A stretch of 64,000 nucleotides of DNA from an uncultured Blautia sp. (GCA_946557785.1 CAMNTH010000013.1:1-64000), one strand, 5' to 3'. Shown: positions 6,219-15,747, numbered from the stretch's first letter. Notes: generated by a model not told the origin, from the sequence alone. Made by a program: numbers and translations.

Positions 6219-8693
6219 ATGAATTTATATACAAAAAAAGAACTGTTTTGTTCAAATAAACAAAAAACATATAATAATAAGGCTGAAGAAGCCAGATTCT
6301 ATATTGGCGGAATAGGAACAGGAAATTTCTGCATAGGAGCACGCGGCCAGCTTGCAAACTGGCAGCTGTTTAATCAGCCAGGTTTTGATAACATCCTGCC
6401 CTACACCTTCTTTGCAATCAGAACTGAATCAGAAAACAGCACATATGCAAAAGTACTTGAGGCTGAGCTAAATCCTCCTTTTGCAGAGCCAGAAGGCGTT
6501 TTAAGGAGTCAGATGGGTGGACTTCCTAGATTTGAGAAATCAGAAATGAACGCAGAGTATCCTTTTGTGACAGTAAAACTAATTGATGATGAGATGCCGG
6601 TTGAAGTTACAATGGAATCCTTTACGCCATTTGTACCATTAGATGCCGATAGATCCGGTATACCTGGGGCTTTTATTAAGTATCATATACGCAACACCTC
6701 ATCTCAAATACAACGTGTTTCTGTTGCAGGTTCTGTTGCAAATGCCATTGGCTTTGACGGATACGATCTTTGGAGACATTTAAAGATTCTTGGAGATTCT
6801 GTAAATGAATACAGAATTTCAGAATATGGAAGCGGACTGTTTTTATATGCGGAAAATGTGCCTTCACACCACATTGCCAACGGAACTATGTCTCTTATTA
6901 CCACGAATACAAACGTCACTTACAAACCTTTATGGTTACAGGGAGAATGGACAGACGGCGCACAGGACTTTTGGGATGATTTCGTGGAAGACGGAAAATT
7001 GAATATAAATTCCACAAAAGCTGACGGTGGATGCGCTTGGGCTGAAAAATACAAATACAGCTTTCTCCATTTTACAGATGCTATCGGCTCCCTATGCTGT
7101 GAAGAAACTCTGCAGCCTGGCGAAGAAAAAGATTTTGAATTTATAATGGCATGGCACTTCCCTAATAGGGTACGCGGCTGGATTGAATCTGACCTTGAAG
7201 TTGAAAGAGTGAAAAACCATAATTATTCCGTGGTTAAAAACTATTATGCAAAACAGTACTCTGATGCATGGCATGTTGTTGAATATTTGGCAAAAAATAA
7301 GAAAGAACTAACTGACCTTTCACGAAAATTCTCAGACGCTTTTTATAAATCAACTCTTCCGGGATATATTCTTGAAGCGGTTGCAAATGCCATTACGGTT
7401 CTAAGAAGTCCTACATGCTTCCGTATCAGCGATGGATTTTTCATGACTTGGGAAGGTGTCCGGGAAGATGTTGGCGCTGGTGCCGGAACTTGTACCCATG
7501 TTTGGAATTATGCCCAAACAGCAGCCTTCCTGTTTCCTGAACTTGAAAGAGAAATGAGACTCATTGAATTTACATTAGAAGCCCAAAATGATGGCTTCAT
7601 GCCATTCAGGACATATCGAACATACGATCTTCCTTCATGGGATATGGTTGCTTCTGCTGACGGACAACTTGGAACCATCGTTCGCTTATATCGTGAATGG
7701 CGGATATCCGGTGATAATAATTTCCTTCAAAAATGCTACCCACACATGCTCAGGGTAATGGATTATTCCATCCGTACTTGGGATAAAGATGAAGATGGAG
7801 TACTCGAACAGCCACAGCACGTTACTTATGATACTGAAATAAGTGGCATCAGCAGTATGGTTACCAGTATTTACATTGCTGCCTTACTCGCCGCTTCCTC
7901 AATGTGCAGTGCTGCCGGCGAAACATCCCTCGCAGAAAAATACCAAAACATGGCTCGTTCTGGTGCTGAAAAGCTTTATAAGCTTTCATTTAACGGCGAA
8001 TACTACGTTCAAAAAACAGAAGACGTTAATGCGGTAAGATATCAATATGGTGACGGCTGTCTCTCCGACCAGCTTCTCGGACAGTTTCTGGCATTTGAAG
8101 CTGGAATGGATTATATTTTACCTGAGGAAAGTGTGAAAAAGTCCCTTCAGTCCATTGTCAAATATAACTTTCTTCATAGGGCAAAAGACTATCCTCATGT
8201 ACAGAGAGCTTATATATTGAATGATGAAAAAGGTTTAACACCTTGTACTTGGCCAAAAGGTGGCCGCCCGAGAATGCCTTTTGTCTATTTCGGAGAAGTA
8301 TGGACAGGCATTGAATATGAGGTTGCGGCCCTCCTTATCCGTTCTGGCTGCCTTGAAGACGGATTAAGCATTGTGAAGGCAGTACGCGAAAGACACGATG
8401 GATTTAAAAGAAATCCCTGGAGTGATAATGAATCTGGATACAATTATGTCCGTTCTATGTCCAGCTATGCACTCTGGAATGCGTTGTTAGGATTTAAAGC
8501 TGACAATATTAACCATACACTTTCGTTCGCACCAAAAATGAATGAAGAATCATTTGTGAGCTTCTGGTGTAATGGAAAAGCATGGGGAACATTTGAACAA
8601 CATATCAGCGAAAACGGAGAATATCAGAACAAGATTGATGTAATTTACGGGTCAACAGATAATATCAAGGTCATATTTAATGGAAAGGAATAA
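6219..8693 (+). CDS. GH116-family glycoside hydrolase (GBA2-like), cytoplasmic
   Basis: The 824-residue protein has the GH116 N-terminal beta domain (GGIGTGNFCIGARGQLANWQ; SFTPFVPLDADRSGIPGA) and a C-terminal alpha/alpha-barrel (GTCTHVWNYAQ; EVWTGIEYEVAALLI). By position, the likely nucleophile is E412 (MTWEGV) and the likely acid/base is D538 (TYDTEISG), matching the Glu and the TYD aspartate used in GBA2-like enzymes; this assignment is made by eye. No signal peptide is present, so it should act on imported material. Known GH116 enzymes cleave beta-glucosides, beta-xylosides or glucosylceramide. It is 18 bases after the permease and 3 bases before the oxidoreductase, clearly in one operon. 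Confidence 0.87.
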   Translation: MNLYTKKELFCSNKQKTYNNKAEEARFYIGGIGTGNFCIGARGQLANWQLFNQPGFDNILPYTFFAIRTESENSTYAKVLEAELNPPFAEPEGVLRSQMGGLPRFEKSEMNAEYPFVTVKLIDDEMPVEVTMESFTPFVPLDADRSGIPGAFIKYHIRNTSSQIQRVSVAGSVANAIGFDGYDLWRHLKILGDSVNEYRISEYGSGLFLYAENVPSHHIANGTMSLITTNTNVTYKPLWLQGEWTDGAQDFWDDFVEDGKLNINSTKADGGCAWAEKYKYSFLHFTDAIGSLCCEETLQPGEEKDFEFIMAWHFPNRVRGWIESDLEVERVKNHNYSVVKNYYAKQYSDAWHVVEYLAKNKKELTDLSRKFSDAFYKSTLPGYILEAVANAITVLRSPTCFRISDGFFMTWEGVREDVGAGAGTCTHVWNYAQTAAFLFPELEREMRLIEFTLEAQNDGFMPFRTYRTYDLPSWDMVASADGQLGTIVRLYREWRISGDNNFLQKCYPHMLRVMDYSIRTWDKDEDGVLEQPQHVTYDTEISGISSMVTSIYIAALLAASSMCSAAGETSLAEKYQNMARSGAEKLYKLSFNGEYYVQKTEDVNAVRYQYGDGCLSDQLLGQFLAFEAGMDYILPEESVKKSLQSIVKYNFLHRAKDYPHVQRAYILNDEKGLTPCTWPKGGRPRMPFVYFGEVWTGIEYEVAALLIRSGCLEDGLSIVKAVRERHDGFKRNPWSDNESGYNYVRSMSSYALWNALLGFKADNINHTLSFAPKMNEESFVSFWCNGKAWGTFEQHISENGEYQNKIDVIYGSTDNIKVIFNGKE

Positions 8694-8696
8694 ATC

Positions 8697-9884
8697 ATGC
8701 AGAACAAAAAAATAAAAATTGGTATTGTCGGGATTAGTTTTGGTATGGAATTTGTTCCGATTTATCAGAAACATCCCCATGTTGACAGTGTTGCTATTGC
8801 TGATCTTAACAGCACCCTCCTATCTGTATGTGCAGAAAAATTCTGCATTCCGGAAAGTGACTGTTATATGGATCTGGACGAAATGTTAAATGATACCTCC
8901 ATTGATGCAATACATATTTGTACCCCTCCATCTTCACATGCTGAATTATCGGTAAAAGCTTTAAATGCAGGAAGACACTGCGGGTGTACCATTCCAATGG
9001 GGATGAGCATTGATGAATTATATGAAGTAATAAGTGCCCGAAAAAAAAGCGGAAAGAATTATATGTTTTTGGAGACAACCGTCTTCGGAAGGGAATTCTT
9101 TTATATACAGGAGATGTATAAAAAAGGTGAACTGGGAAAAATCCAATATATGACCTGTGCGCATTATCAGGACATGGAAGGCTGGCCTGAATACTGGGAG
9201 GGATTTCCTCCTCTTATGCATCCTACACATGCAGTCGGCCCATGCCTTTTGCTTTTAGATAAAACCCCTGCTTCTGTATATGGAATTGGATCCGGCCGGG
9301 TCAGAGACTCTTTAAAAGAAAAATATCATTGTCCGTTTTCGTTTGAATCTGCTTTTATAGAATTAACTGATTCAGATGTAATTATAGAGATGGAACGTTT
9401 TCTATATGAAGTATCTAGAAGTTATCAAGAATGCTTCCGAGTATATGGAAACCAAAAAAGCTTCGAATGGCAGCAATTATCTGATGAAAATCCTGTATTA
9501 TATGAAAGAACAGGCGGCATACAGCAAGAATTGATTGACATTGATGGTGATCCCAACAGATTTTCCAGAGGAAGTGAAATCATGGAAAAAAGGATTGTTG
9601 TGCCAGATTATGGATATCGTTTGCCAGAAGAAATTGCATTCTTCACAACGGAAACAGTTTACAACGACAAAAACCAACATCTTTCATTTAAGCAGGGCGG
9701 TGGACATGGTGGATCTCATCCGCATATGATACATGAATTTATTATGTCAATCATTGAAGAAAGAAAACCTATAATCGATGATATAAAAGGAGCATACTGG
9801 ACTGCTGCCGGGATCTGTGCCCATCTTTCAGCAATGGAAGGTGGCAAAAAAATGGTTATTCCAGCTTTTGATAAGATGAAATGA
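8697..9884 (+). CDS. Gfo/Idh/MocA-family NAD(P)-dependent oxidoreductase
   Basis: The 395-residue protein begins with a Rossmann nucleotide-binding segment (IGIVGISFGMEF, replacing the usual GxGxxG), followed by IHICTPPSSHAELSVKALNAGRH, the family's conserved region. The C-terminal half should form the substrate-binding sheet. It starts three bases after the GH116 stop and ends the operon. The family oxidises or epimerises sugars, inositols and their acids. In a glycosidase operon it may modify the released sugar or take part in a keto-intermediate route of glycoside cleavage; this is inference. Confidence 0.87.
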   Translation: MQNKKIKIGIVGISFGMEFVPIYQKHPHVDSVAIADLNSTLLSVCAEKFCIPESDCYMDLDEMLNDTSIDAIHICTPPSSHAELSVKALNAGRHCGCTIPMGMSIDELYEVISARKKSGKNYMFLETTVFGREFFYIQEMYKKGELGKIQYMTCAHYQDMEGWPEYWEGFPPLMHPTHAVGPCLLLLDKTPASVYGIGSGRVRDSLKEKYHCPFSFESAFIELTDSDVIIEMERFLYEVSRSYQECFRVYGNQKSFEWQQLSDENPVLYERTGGIQQELIDIDGDPNRFSRGSEIMEKRIVVPDYGYRLPEEIAFFTTETVYNDKNQHLSFKQGGGHGGSHPHMIHEFIMSIIEERKPIIDDIKGAYWTAAGICAHLSAMEGGKKMVIPAFDKMK

Positions 9885-10010
9885 GCAGGATGAGACGATG
9901 GCAGAGGGAATTATGGGAAAAGATGCCTCAGAATCAGCACAGACCAAACCTGCAGCATCTAAACCGCCTGTAGAATCCTTTGTTATTAGGTACAGGGTGC
10001 ATAAAAGAGA

Positions 10011-10037
10011 TACCCGGCAGGTGATTCCTGCCGGGTA
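10011..10037. terminator. Hairpin between convergent genes
   Basis: TACCCGGCAGG (10011-10021) and CCTGCCGGGTA (10027-10037) form a perfect 11-bp stem with a 5-nt loop. It lies between the end of the oxidoreductase gene and the end of the minus-strand gene at 10103, and probably ends both transcripts. T runs are weak on both sides. Confidence 0.7.
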
Positions 10038-10102
10038 CCTTGCTTATTATATCCTTTTCGTGTTGCATGTGTTGGAAAAATGATTTATAATCCCACATAT
10101 TT

Positions 10103-11347
10103 CTAATAGTTTCGTACAAGTCTCATAGCGCAGTCGGCCCATTTCGTCAGACGGCCGGGTTCATAACGTACTGTGGAAATATCCTTTAGGATTATCTCCA
10201 ATGCGGCGCCGTTTCTGCGTGCTGCGTGACAGGTTCTTGTAAGATCAGCAGTTATTGCTTCATCATCCATAGTTTCTTCTGCAAGGAATGAAGGAGATGG
10301 TTTGTTTGACATTATGATATCTTTATGAAGCTTTTCTGCAAAAACTTCTCTGTTACTCCATGGACTGCAGGATAACTTTTTTACATTGGGAATCTTTTGT
10401 ACGATATCCATTCTGTCATCCAGTCGATCACAGCAGCCATAGTAAATCATGCTGTATTCTTTAGCAAGCTGGGAGATGTAAGGGATTTCAAATTCTTCTG
10501 TTACATCAGGCGAAACTGAAGTGAAAAGCTGTGCCATTCCAAACCCCCATGCATGATGTGTATCATTGCCCGCCCCTGCGCCAAAACCAGGAAGCTGTTC
10601 ATCATTGTACACGACAGAACAGTGGCATATATTCTCGGAAGTATCTACCAGCCCTAGTTCGTTCATTTGCCTGATACCTGCCAGTGCGGAGCGAGTCATT
10701 CTTTTCATGATTTCATGAATAAATTCAGGACGGTCGATTAAATCAAAGTAAATATTTTCCACGCCCATGCGTTCGGATAAAACATCCCATATACCCAAAT
10801 GGACAAAGGGGCCTCCAGCCTGGCGTACAGGCATAATACCACCAAAGAGATACTTGGCAGCTTCAAGCCACTCCTTTGACTGCTGTTTGTCCAGTGTGAT
10901 TTCCATATCTTTAATTTTATCCAGATCCGTCTCCTCTGCCAGTTGATTGTTATATGAGTGGGAAACTACAGAATTGTTTTTGTCTGTTACCTTAATTTCC
11001 TGTTCAACGTCAACGCCCCATCCGGTGTTATAAGTAGAAAAAGGAATTGTTAAAAATGGTTCCACAACCATATCGGCAGGAAAGTGGTTCCATTTATAAA
11101 TGGTACTGCGTAAGAAAAACTCTATTTTTTGTAAGAATGGCTCTTGTGATACACAAGTTAGCTCCCCGGTTTGGTTCAGTTCATTCCAGGGAAGCTGATC
11201 GATCAATACCATAGGACGTGTGTTGTCATGCCGATTAAATGCTTTCCACAATTCCATCTTTTCTTTTTGCATCGGAAGAGATGCAATTTCCATATATTCA
11301 TTTGCCAGTGTACGCAGTGCATTGACTTCTTCTTTTCTTAAGTTCAT
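10103..11347 (-). CDS. Uroporphyrinogen-decarboxylase-fold protein, possible methyltransferase
   Basis: The 414-residue protein resembles UROD-like proteins that are common in gut clostridia, including corrinoid methyltransferases (MtaA/MtbA-like). Visible features are the N-terminal lead WKAFNRHDNTRPMV, a central RPEFIHEIMKRM segment as in UROD-like proteins, and a cluster of possible metal ligands (ENICHCS; IYYGCCDRLDD). It is too long and too divergent for a haem-pathway HemE. AGAGGAGG precedes the ATG. Its promoter carries the same 40-bp operator as the ABC importer at 12440, so it very likely acts on the imported compound or its product. The exact reaction is unknown. Confidence 0.7.
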   Translation of the reverse strand: MNLRKEEVNALRTLANEYMEIASLPMQKEKMELWKAFNRHDNTRPMVLIDQLPWNELNQTGELTCVSQEPFLQKIEFFLRSTIYKWNHFPADMVVEPFLTIPFSTYNTGWGVDVEQEIKVTDKNNSVVSHSYNNQLAEETDLDKIKDMEITLDKQQSKEWLEAAKYLFGGIMPVRQAGGPFVHLGIWDVLSERMGVENIYFDLIDRPEFIHEIMKRMTRSALAGIRQMNELGLVDTSENICHCSVVYNDEQLPGFGAGAGNDTHHAWGFGMAQLFTSVSPDVTEEFEIPYISQLAKEYSMIYYGCCDRLDDRMDIVQKIPNVKKLSCSPWSNREVFAEKLHKDIIMSNKPSPSFLAEETMDDEAITADLTRTCHAARRNGAALEIILKDISTVRYEPGRLTKWADCAMRLVRNY

Positions 11348-11382
11348 TTATCTGCCTCCTCTAAACAGTTATTTACGTTTCC

Positions 11383-11441
11383 ATTTTATACCTTTCCTTG
11401 TATAAAAACATGGCAGATTGTATGCAAAAGTTCTCAAAAGG
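11383..11441 (-). promoter_or_regulatory. Promoter and AraC-type operator of the UROD-like gene
   Basis: Read on the minus strand, a 40-base block (11441 down to 11402) beginning CCTTTTGAGAACTTTTGC is followed after 11 bases by a -10 box TATAAAAT (11390-11383). The block equals the one at 12336-12375 at 39 of 40 bases, with the same spacing to the same -10. TGCATAC and TGCCATG within it are 11 bases apart, as expected for AraC-type direct half-sites. Confidence 0.75.
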
Positions 11442-11508
11442 AAAGATTTTGCAGTTGTAGCACAAACTGCAATTAGTTATAATTAAGAAAAAAATGGAGA
11501 AATTACAG

Positions 11509-12249
11509 ATGCTTTTTTTATATGGATTGCTTACAGTAGATAAAGACTGGCATGTAAAAGAGATTAGTCCGGCCTCATATTGCAGAGTTTATTACGTACA
11601 TGGAGGGAATGTAGTTTATAGAGACGAGCATACAGTCAGACAATTACGTACTGACTGCCTATATATTTTTCCCTCTACATTGCCATATGAAATGGTGCAG
11701 GATCCTGAAGATCCTTTGAGTTGTCTTTTCCTTCATATAGATGTTTCTCCAAAGCTTTTGCACCATCTGGTTGAAATTGAAGTTAAGGAAGATACTTTCT
11801 TAATGTACCTTTTAAAGACGATGGAGGTATGGATAAAGGAGCACCCTTTTGTTGGTGTAGATATTATTTTGGAAGCTCTTTCTAATACTTTTGCAGAATA
11901 TCTGAATAAAGAGAAATTGCTGCAGTCTGTTCCGGATAAAATAGCAGAAACGATTTCGTACATTACTGAACATGTACAAGAGAAAATTACGGTGGAGACA
12001 TTAAGCAGTCTTTGTGGTTATCATTCACAGTATTACATTAGTCTTTTTTGTGCCCACATGGGTATTACGCCTCATCAGTATTTGATTCGTCATCGGATGA
12101 AGCTTGCTCTTCATGAACTAATGGTGGGAAAGAGTGTTTCAGAAACGTCTGATAATGTGGGGTACCCGGAAGTCCGTAATTTTATTCGGGCATTTAAAAA
12201 GTATTATGGATTTCCACCCAGACAGGTGAGAAAAATGATTCAGCCATAA
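11509..12249 (+). CDS. AraC-family transcriptional regulator
   Basis: A C-terminal pair of helix-turn-helix motifs (ITVETLSSLCGYHSQYYIS and VSETSDNVGYPEVRNFIRAF, ending YYGFPPRQVRK) defines an AraC/XylS regulator. The N-terminal half is a cupin-like sensing domain (YYVHGGNVVYRD; YIFPSTLPYEM). ATG 11509 is preferred because ATGGAGA (11494-11500) is a suitable ribosome site for it; ATG 11494, five codons upstream, has none. The gene lies between the divergent UROD-like gene and the ABC importer, whose two promoters carry the same operator, so it most likely controls both. Confidence 0.9.
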   Translation: MLFLYGLLTVDKDWHVKEISPASYCRVYYVHGGNVVYRDEHTVRQLRTDCLYIFPSTLPYEMVQDPEDPLSCLFLHIDVSPKLLHHLVEIEVKEDTFLMYLLKTMEVWIKEHPFVGVDIILEALSNTFAEYLNKEKLLQSVPDKIAETISYITEHVQEKITVETLSSLCGYHSQYYISLFCAHMGITPHQYLIRHRMKLALHELMVGKSVSETSDNVGYPEVRNFIRAFKKYYGFPPRQVRKMIQP

Positions 12250-12335
12250 ATAAAGTTTTAACGATAGATCCAAATATGTGCTTATCAGCCTGCTTCCGTT
12301 AGGAAATCGTTCATGATATCAATTTTAAAATCTTA

Positions 12336-12394
12336 CCTTTTGAGAACTTTTGCATACTATCTGCCATGTTTTTATTTTTGGAAGAGTATAAAAT
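12336..12394 (+). promoter_or_regulatory. Promoter and AraC-type operator of the second ABC importer
   Basis: The 40-base block 12336-12375 is followed after 11 bases by the -10 box TATAAAAT (12387-12394). No good -35 box is visible, as is usual for activator-dependent promoters. The block and its spacing are repeated in inverse orientation at 11441-11383 with one mismatch, so both transcripts should respond to the same AraC regulator. Confidence 0.75.
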
Positions 12395-12439
12395 ATAAAT
12401 ATATAAAGCAGGAAAAAAAGAAATGAAGGAGGAAGGTTT

Positions 12440-13783
12440 ATGAAACGATTAAAAAAAGCGGCGGCTATATGTCTGGCTGGTTTTACAGCTCTGTCAACGG
12501 TGGGAGTTACGGGTGTTTATGCCGAAGAAGCAAATTATGATGTAGATAATATGGAATTTGAAAACGTGGAGCTTCGTGTTGCATTCCGATTTACCAGGGA
12601 CTCTGAGATAGATGGGCAGGCAAAATGGTATTATGAAATGGTTGACCAATTTAATCAGGAGAATGAAGGAAGAATCCATGTGACAGATGAGAGCATATCA
12701 ACAGAATCGGATTATCTTGAAAAGCTGACAACAGACTTTGCTTCCGGCGATGTGCCTAATGCCTTTGTAGAGTATGGAGGAAGCCGTGTTAAAGAATATG
12801 TTGAAGCCGGCTATTTGCTGGATCTTACCTCATATTTAGAGAAATATCCGGACTGGAAAGATGGAGTACAGGAATTTGCATGGGCGACGACGGAATTTGA
12901 TGGGGTAGAAGGAACCTATGGAATTCCGTGGTCTGCATATCAGCTTTGCTTATATTACAACAAGGATTTACTGGAAGCGGCAGGTGCACAAGAGCCTGAA
13001 TCATGGGATGACTTGGTGGATGCATGCGGGAAATTAAAAGAGGCAGGTATCCAGCCATTTAACTATTCTGATAAGGATAACTATCATTATGAGCACCTTA
13101 TAGGAGTTTTAGCCCTAAAAGCTTACGGGCCTGAGATTGCAGAGGAGCTTGCGTCAGATGCAGAATCCTACAATGGTGAAAAGATGGTAGCGATTTATCA
13201 GAAGATGAAAGATATGATCGATGCAGGCTATTGGGGAGATGCAATCCTTAGTACTGATGTAGCTACTGAAAGAAGTATGTTTGAAGCCGGACAAGCTGCT
13301 TTCTTTATTGATGGAACATGGAACTGCGGTACTTTCCAGAACGGTTCGGATAGAACATTATTTGATGCAGAAAAAATTGGAGTAACCAGAGTTCCTTATA
13401 TTGATGAGGCTTATAAAACAGTAGAAATGGGCGGTGGTTCCGATACATATTACATTACGACCCTGAACCAGAGTGAAGAGGAAATTGCTGCTACGGTCAA
13501 GTTTATCAAGTATCTTACCACCGTAAACGCTATTAACCAGATGTGCGAATATAGCCCTACAACATATGCAGAAAAAGTTACAATTGATACAGGCAATTAC
13601 CTTCTGAATGATGTTAATGTAATTATGGCTGAAAATACTGATTCCAGATTGAATCTTCCAAATTACGATACCAATTCTTCAGCAACGGATACTATCCGCA
13701 ATTCTCTTCAGGCTTTGGCAACTGGCGCAAGTGCTCAGGAAGTGGGAGATAATATCGTTGATAAGATGTCAGCATATGAATAA
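12440..13783 (+). CDS. ABC sugar transporter, extracellular solute-binding protein (family 1)
   Basis: The 447-residue protein has a signal peptide cut after VYA (about residue 28) and the CUT1 binding-protein fold (ELRVAFRFTRDSE; YGIPWSAYQLCLYYNKDLLEAAG; AGQAAFFIDGTWNCGTF). As with the other two binding proteins in this window, there is no lipobox. GGAGGAAGG precedes the ATG. It is followed by two permeases but no ATPase or glycosidase, so the ligand cannot be deduced from an enzyme; the co-regulated UROD-like protein is the only clue. Confidence 0.9.
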   Translation: MKRLKKAAAICLAGFTALSTVGVTGVYAEEANYDVDNMEFENVELRVAFRFTRDSEIDGQAKWYYEMVDQFNQENEGRIHVTDESISTESDYLEKLTTDFASGDVPNAFVEYGGSRVKEYVEAGYLLDLTSYLEKYPDWKDGVQEFAWATTEFDGVEGTYGIPWSAYQLCLYYNKDLLEAAGAQEPESWDDLVDACGKLKEAGIQPFNYSDKDNYHYEHLIGVLALKAYGPEIAEELASDAESYNGEKMVAIYQKMKDMIDAGYWGDAILSTDVATERSMFEAGQAAFFIDGTWNCGTFQNGSDRTLFDAEKIGVTRVPYIDEAYKTVEMGGGSDTYYITTLNQSEEEIAATVKFIKYLTTVNAINQMCEYSPTTYAEKVTIDTGNYLLNDVNVIMAENTDSRLNLPNYDTNSSATDTIRNSLQALATGASAQEVGDNIVDKMSAYE

Positions 13784-13818
13784 TGTTCCGATTGTTGGAA
13801 GAAATTTGGACAGGATAA

Positions 13819-13849
13819 GGGGAAGCAGTAATTGCTTCTCCTTTTTATT
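13819..13849 (+). terminator. Partial terminator between binding-protein and permease genes
   Basis: GGGGAAGCA (13819-13827) pairs with TGCTTCTCC (13833-13841) with one G-U pair, followed by TTTTTATT. The next ribosome site follows directly, so this is likely an attenuator that lowers permease expression relative to the binding protein. Confidence 0.75.
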
Positions 13850-13865
13850 AGGAGGAGGTAAATTC

Positions 13866-14789
13866 ATGCCGAAAAATAGTTCAGTGCATAGAGTAAAGAA
13901 TAAAATTGACAAAAAAGATATTACGGTTACCATTCTGTTTCTTATTCCTGCAATTTTGATTTGTGCTGTGTTTATAATATATCCGGTGATAGATACATTT
14001 GTACTGTCTTTCAAAAAATGGAATGGCATGTTCGGAGCCGTAAAGCAGTGGATCGGAATGGAAAATTACTATAAAATTCTAACGGATAAAATGTTTTGGA
14101 ATGCCATGCTGAACAGTGTTTATTTTATGGTCGGAGGTTTTATAATTCTGATGCCCTTGGCATTTGGCCTTGCTCTTTTGGTTACATCAAAGATAAAAGG
14201 AATCAGCCTTTTCCGCACCTGCTATTTTCTTCCATGTATGTTGGGGACTACGGCGGTCGCTTTGATGTGGACGTTTATTCTTAATCCTAATTTCGGCGTA
14301 TTTCATGTGATTGAAAATTGGCTTGGAATTGACTTGCCTATTCCGGATGTACTGGCAGTTAAAACTTTAAACATATGGATTGTAATATTGGTTAATAACT
14401 GGATGTATGCAGGCTATAATATGCTGATTTTTGCAGCCGGACTTGTGGCTATCCCAGAGACTTTAAATGAAGCTGCTGCTTTGGATGGCGCCAGTGGATG
14501 GCAGAGAATCCGATATATTACCTTGCCTTTGATGAAAAATTCATTTAAGGTTTTTTCTATTTTATGTATTACAGGATGTTTAAAGGTATTTGACATTATT
14601 TGGGCTATGACGCGAGGAGGTCCGAATGATGTAAGCTCTACTCCGTCGATTATGCTTTATACGCAGGGATTCTCTTATAAATTTTTTGGACGAAGCAGCG
14701 CTTATGGCGTGATTTTGCTTGTTTTGGGAGTTACATTAAGCATTGTAACTAATCATATTCTGCGCGAAGATAAAGATCTTGTAATGTAG
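13866..14789 (+). CDS. ABC sugar transporter permease, MalF/UgpA type
   Basis: The 307-residue protein has a short charged N-terminus, six hydrophobic segments and an EAA loop (LNEAAALDGASGWQRI). ATG 13866 has a ribosome site GGAGGAGG (13851-13858); the frame is open further upstream but that part overlaps the end of the binding-protein gene and the hairpin. It forms the channel with the permease at 14803. Confidence 0.92.
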   Translation: MPKNSSVHRVKNKIDKKDITVTILFLIPAILICAVFIIYPVIDTFVLSFKKWNGMFGAVKQWIGMENYYKILTDKMFWNAMLNSVYFMVGGFIILMPLAFGLALLVTSKIKGISLFRTCYFLPCMLGTTAVALMWTFILNPNFGVFHVIENWLGIDLPIPDVLAVKTLNIWIVILVNNWMYAGYNMLIFAAGLVAIPETLNEAAALDGASGWQRIRYITLPLMKNSFKVFSILCITGCLKVFDIIWAMTRGGPNDVSSTPSIMLYTQGFSYKFFGRSSAYGVILLVLGVTLSIVTNHILREDKDLVM

Positions 14790-14802
14790 GAGGAGGGGCG
14801 TT

Positions 14803-15657
14803 ATGACAGACACAAGTGGAAAAAGGAATAAACATAAAGTGTGTGGGAGCACAGTGCTGCTTTATGCTGGGGCAGTCTTTTGGACATTTATGACATTGTT
14901 TCCTGTGGCAGTTACGATTCTGGCCTCTTTCAAATCAAAGTCAGAGATATATTTGAATCTGATGAGCTGGCCGGATAAGTTTTTATTTGAAAACTATATT
15001 AATGCAAATCAAACAGCAAATGCAATGAGAACAATAACCAATTCCCTCATAGTTGCATCCCTGACTACGGCGGCTAATACAATAATAGGTATGATGGCGG
15101 CATATTCCTTGTCCAGAAAGGGTTATAGATTTCTGAAATATGTCTATATCTTTTTTATGATAGGTGTTATGGTTCCGGTACATTGTACATTGATTCCCAT
15201 TAATAATTTTGCAACGGCATTAAATGTGAAAAATAATTTATTATTTCTAATTTTGATTTATGCGGCGTTTAATATGTCACAGGCAATCTTCTTATATACT
15301 GGATTTATGGATGGAATTTCAAGAAATCTGGATGAGGCAGCGATTATAGATGGCTGCGGCAATTGGTCACTGCTATGGAGGATTCTGTTCCCCATCTGCA
15401 AACCGATTATTGCAACTGAGGCGATCTTTGTTTTTATTGCAGGATATTGTGAACTGGTATTTTCAATGATTATGATGACTGACTCTAAATACTTTACTGT
15501 ATCTCGTGCAATGCTGAATTTTTCATCTACCCATTCCCAGGAAATTGGAAATCAGTTTGCTTTTGTGGTAATGTCTGTAATACCTATGGTCATTATCTAT
15601 GTTGTTTTCCATAAACAGATTGAAAAGGGAATGCTGTCAGGCGCAATTAAAGGATGA
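14803..15657 (+). CDS. ABC sugar transporter permease, MalG type
   Basis: The 284-residue protein has six hydrophobic segments, an EAA loop (LDEAAIIDGCGNWSL) and the C-terminal signature EKGMLSGAIKG of CUT1 second permeases. TAGGAGGAGG precedes the ATG, 13 bases after the previous stop. It is the last gene of this operon and is followed by a strong terminator. Confidence 0.92.
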   Translation: MTDTSGKRNKHKVCGSTVLLYAGAVFWTFMTLFPVAVTILASFKSKSEIYLNLMSWPDKFLFENYINANQTANAMRTITNSLIVASLTTAANTIIGMMAAYSLSRKGYRFLKYVYIFFMIGVMVPVHCTLIPINNFATALNVKNNLLFLILIYAAFNMSQAIFLYTGFMDGISRNLDEAAIIDGCGNWSLLWRILFPICKPIIATEAIFVFIAGYCELVFSMIMMTDSKYFTVSRAMLNFSSTHSQEIGNQFAFVVMSVIPMVIIYVVFHKQIEKGMLSGAIKG

Positions 15658-15661
15658 TTTT

Positions 15662-15708
15662 AACAATAGCCCCGGCTGTTTAATGAGATGGCAGGGGCTA
15701 TTGTTTTG
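15662..15708 (+). terminator. Intrinsic terminator of the second ABC operon
   Basis: AACAATAGCCCC (15662-15673) pairs perfectly with GGGGCTATTGTT (15694-15705), giving a 12-bp stem over a 20-nt loop, with TTTT at its end. Confidence 0.85.
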
Positions 15709-15747
15709 CATAAGTCCTAAATCAAACTTATGAAACAACACCAGTGT

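Noticed and set aside
9898..10083. 61-codon plus-strand frame after the oxidoreductase gene
   Set aside because: It runs through the strong hairpin at 10011-10037 and has no convincing ribosome site; the product has no recognisable fold.
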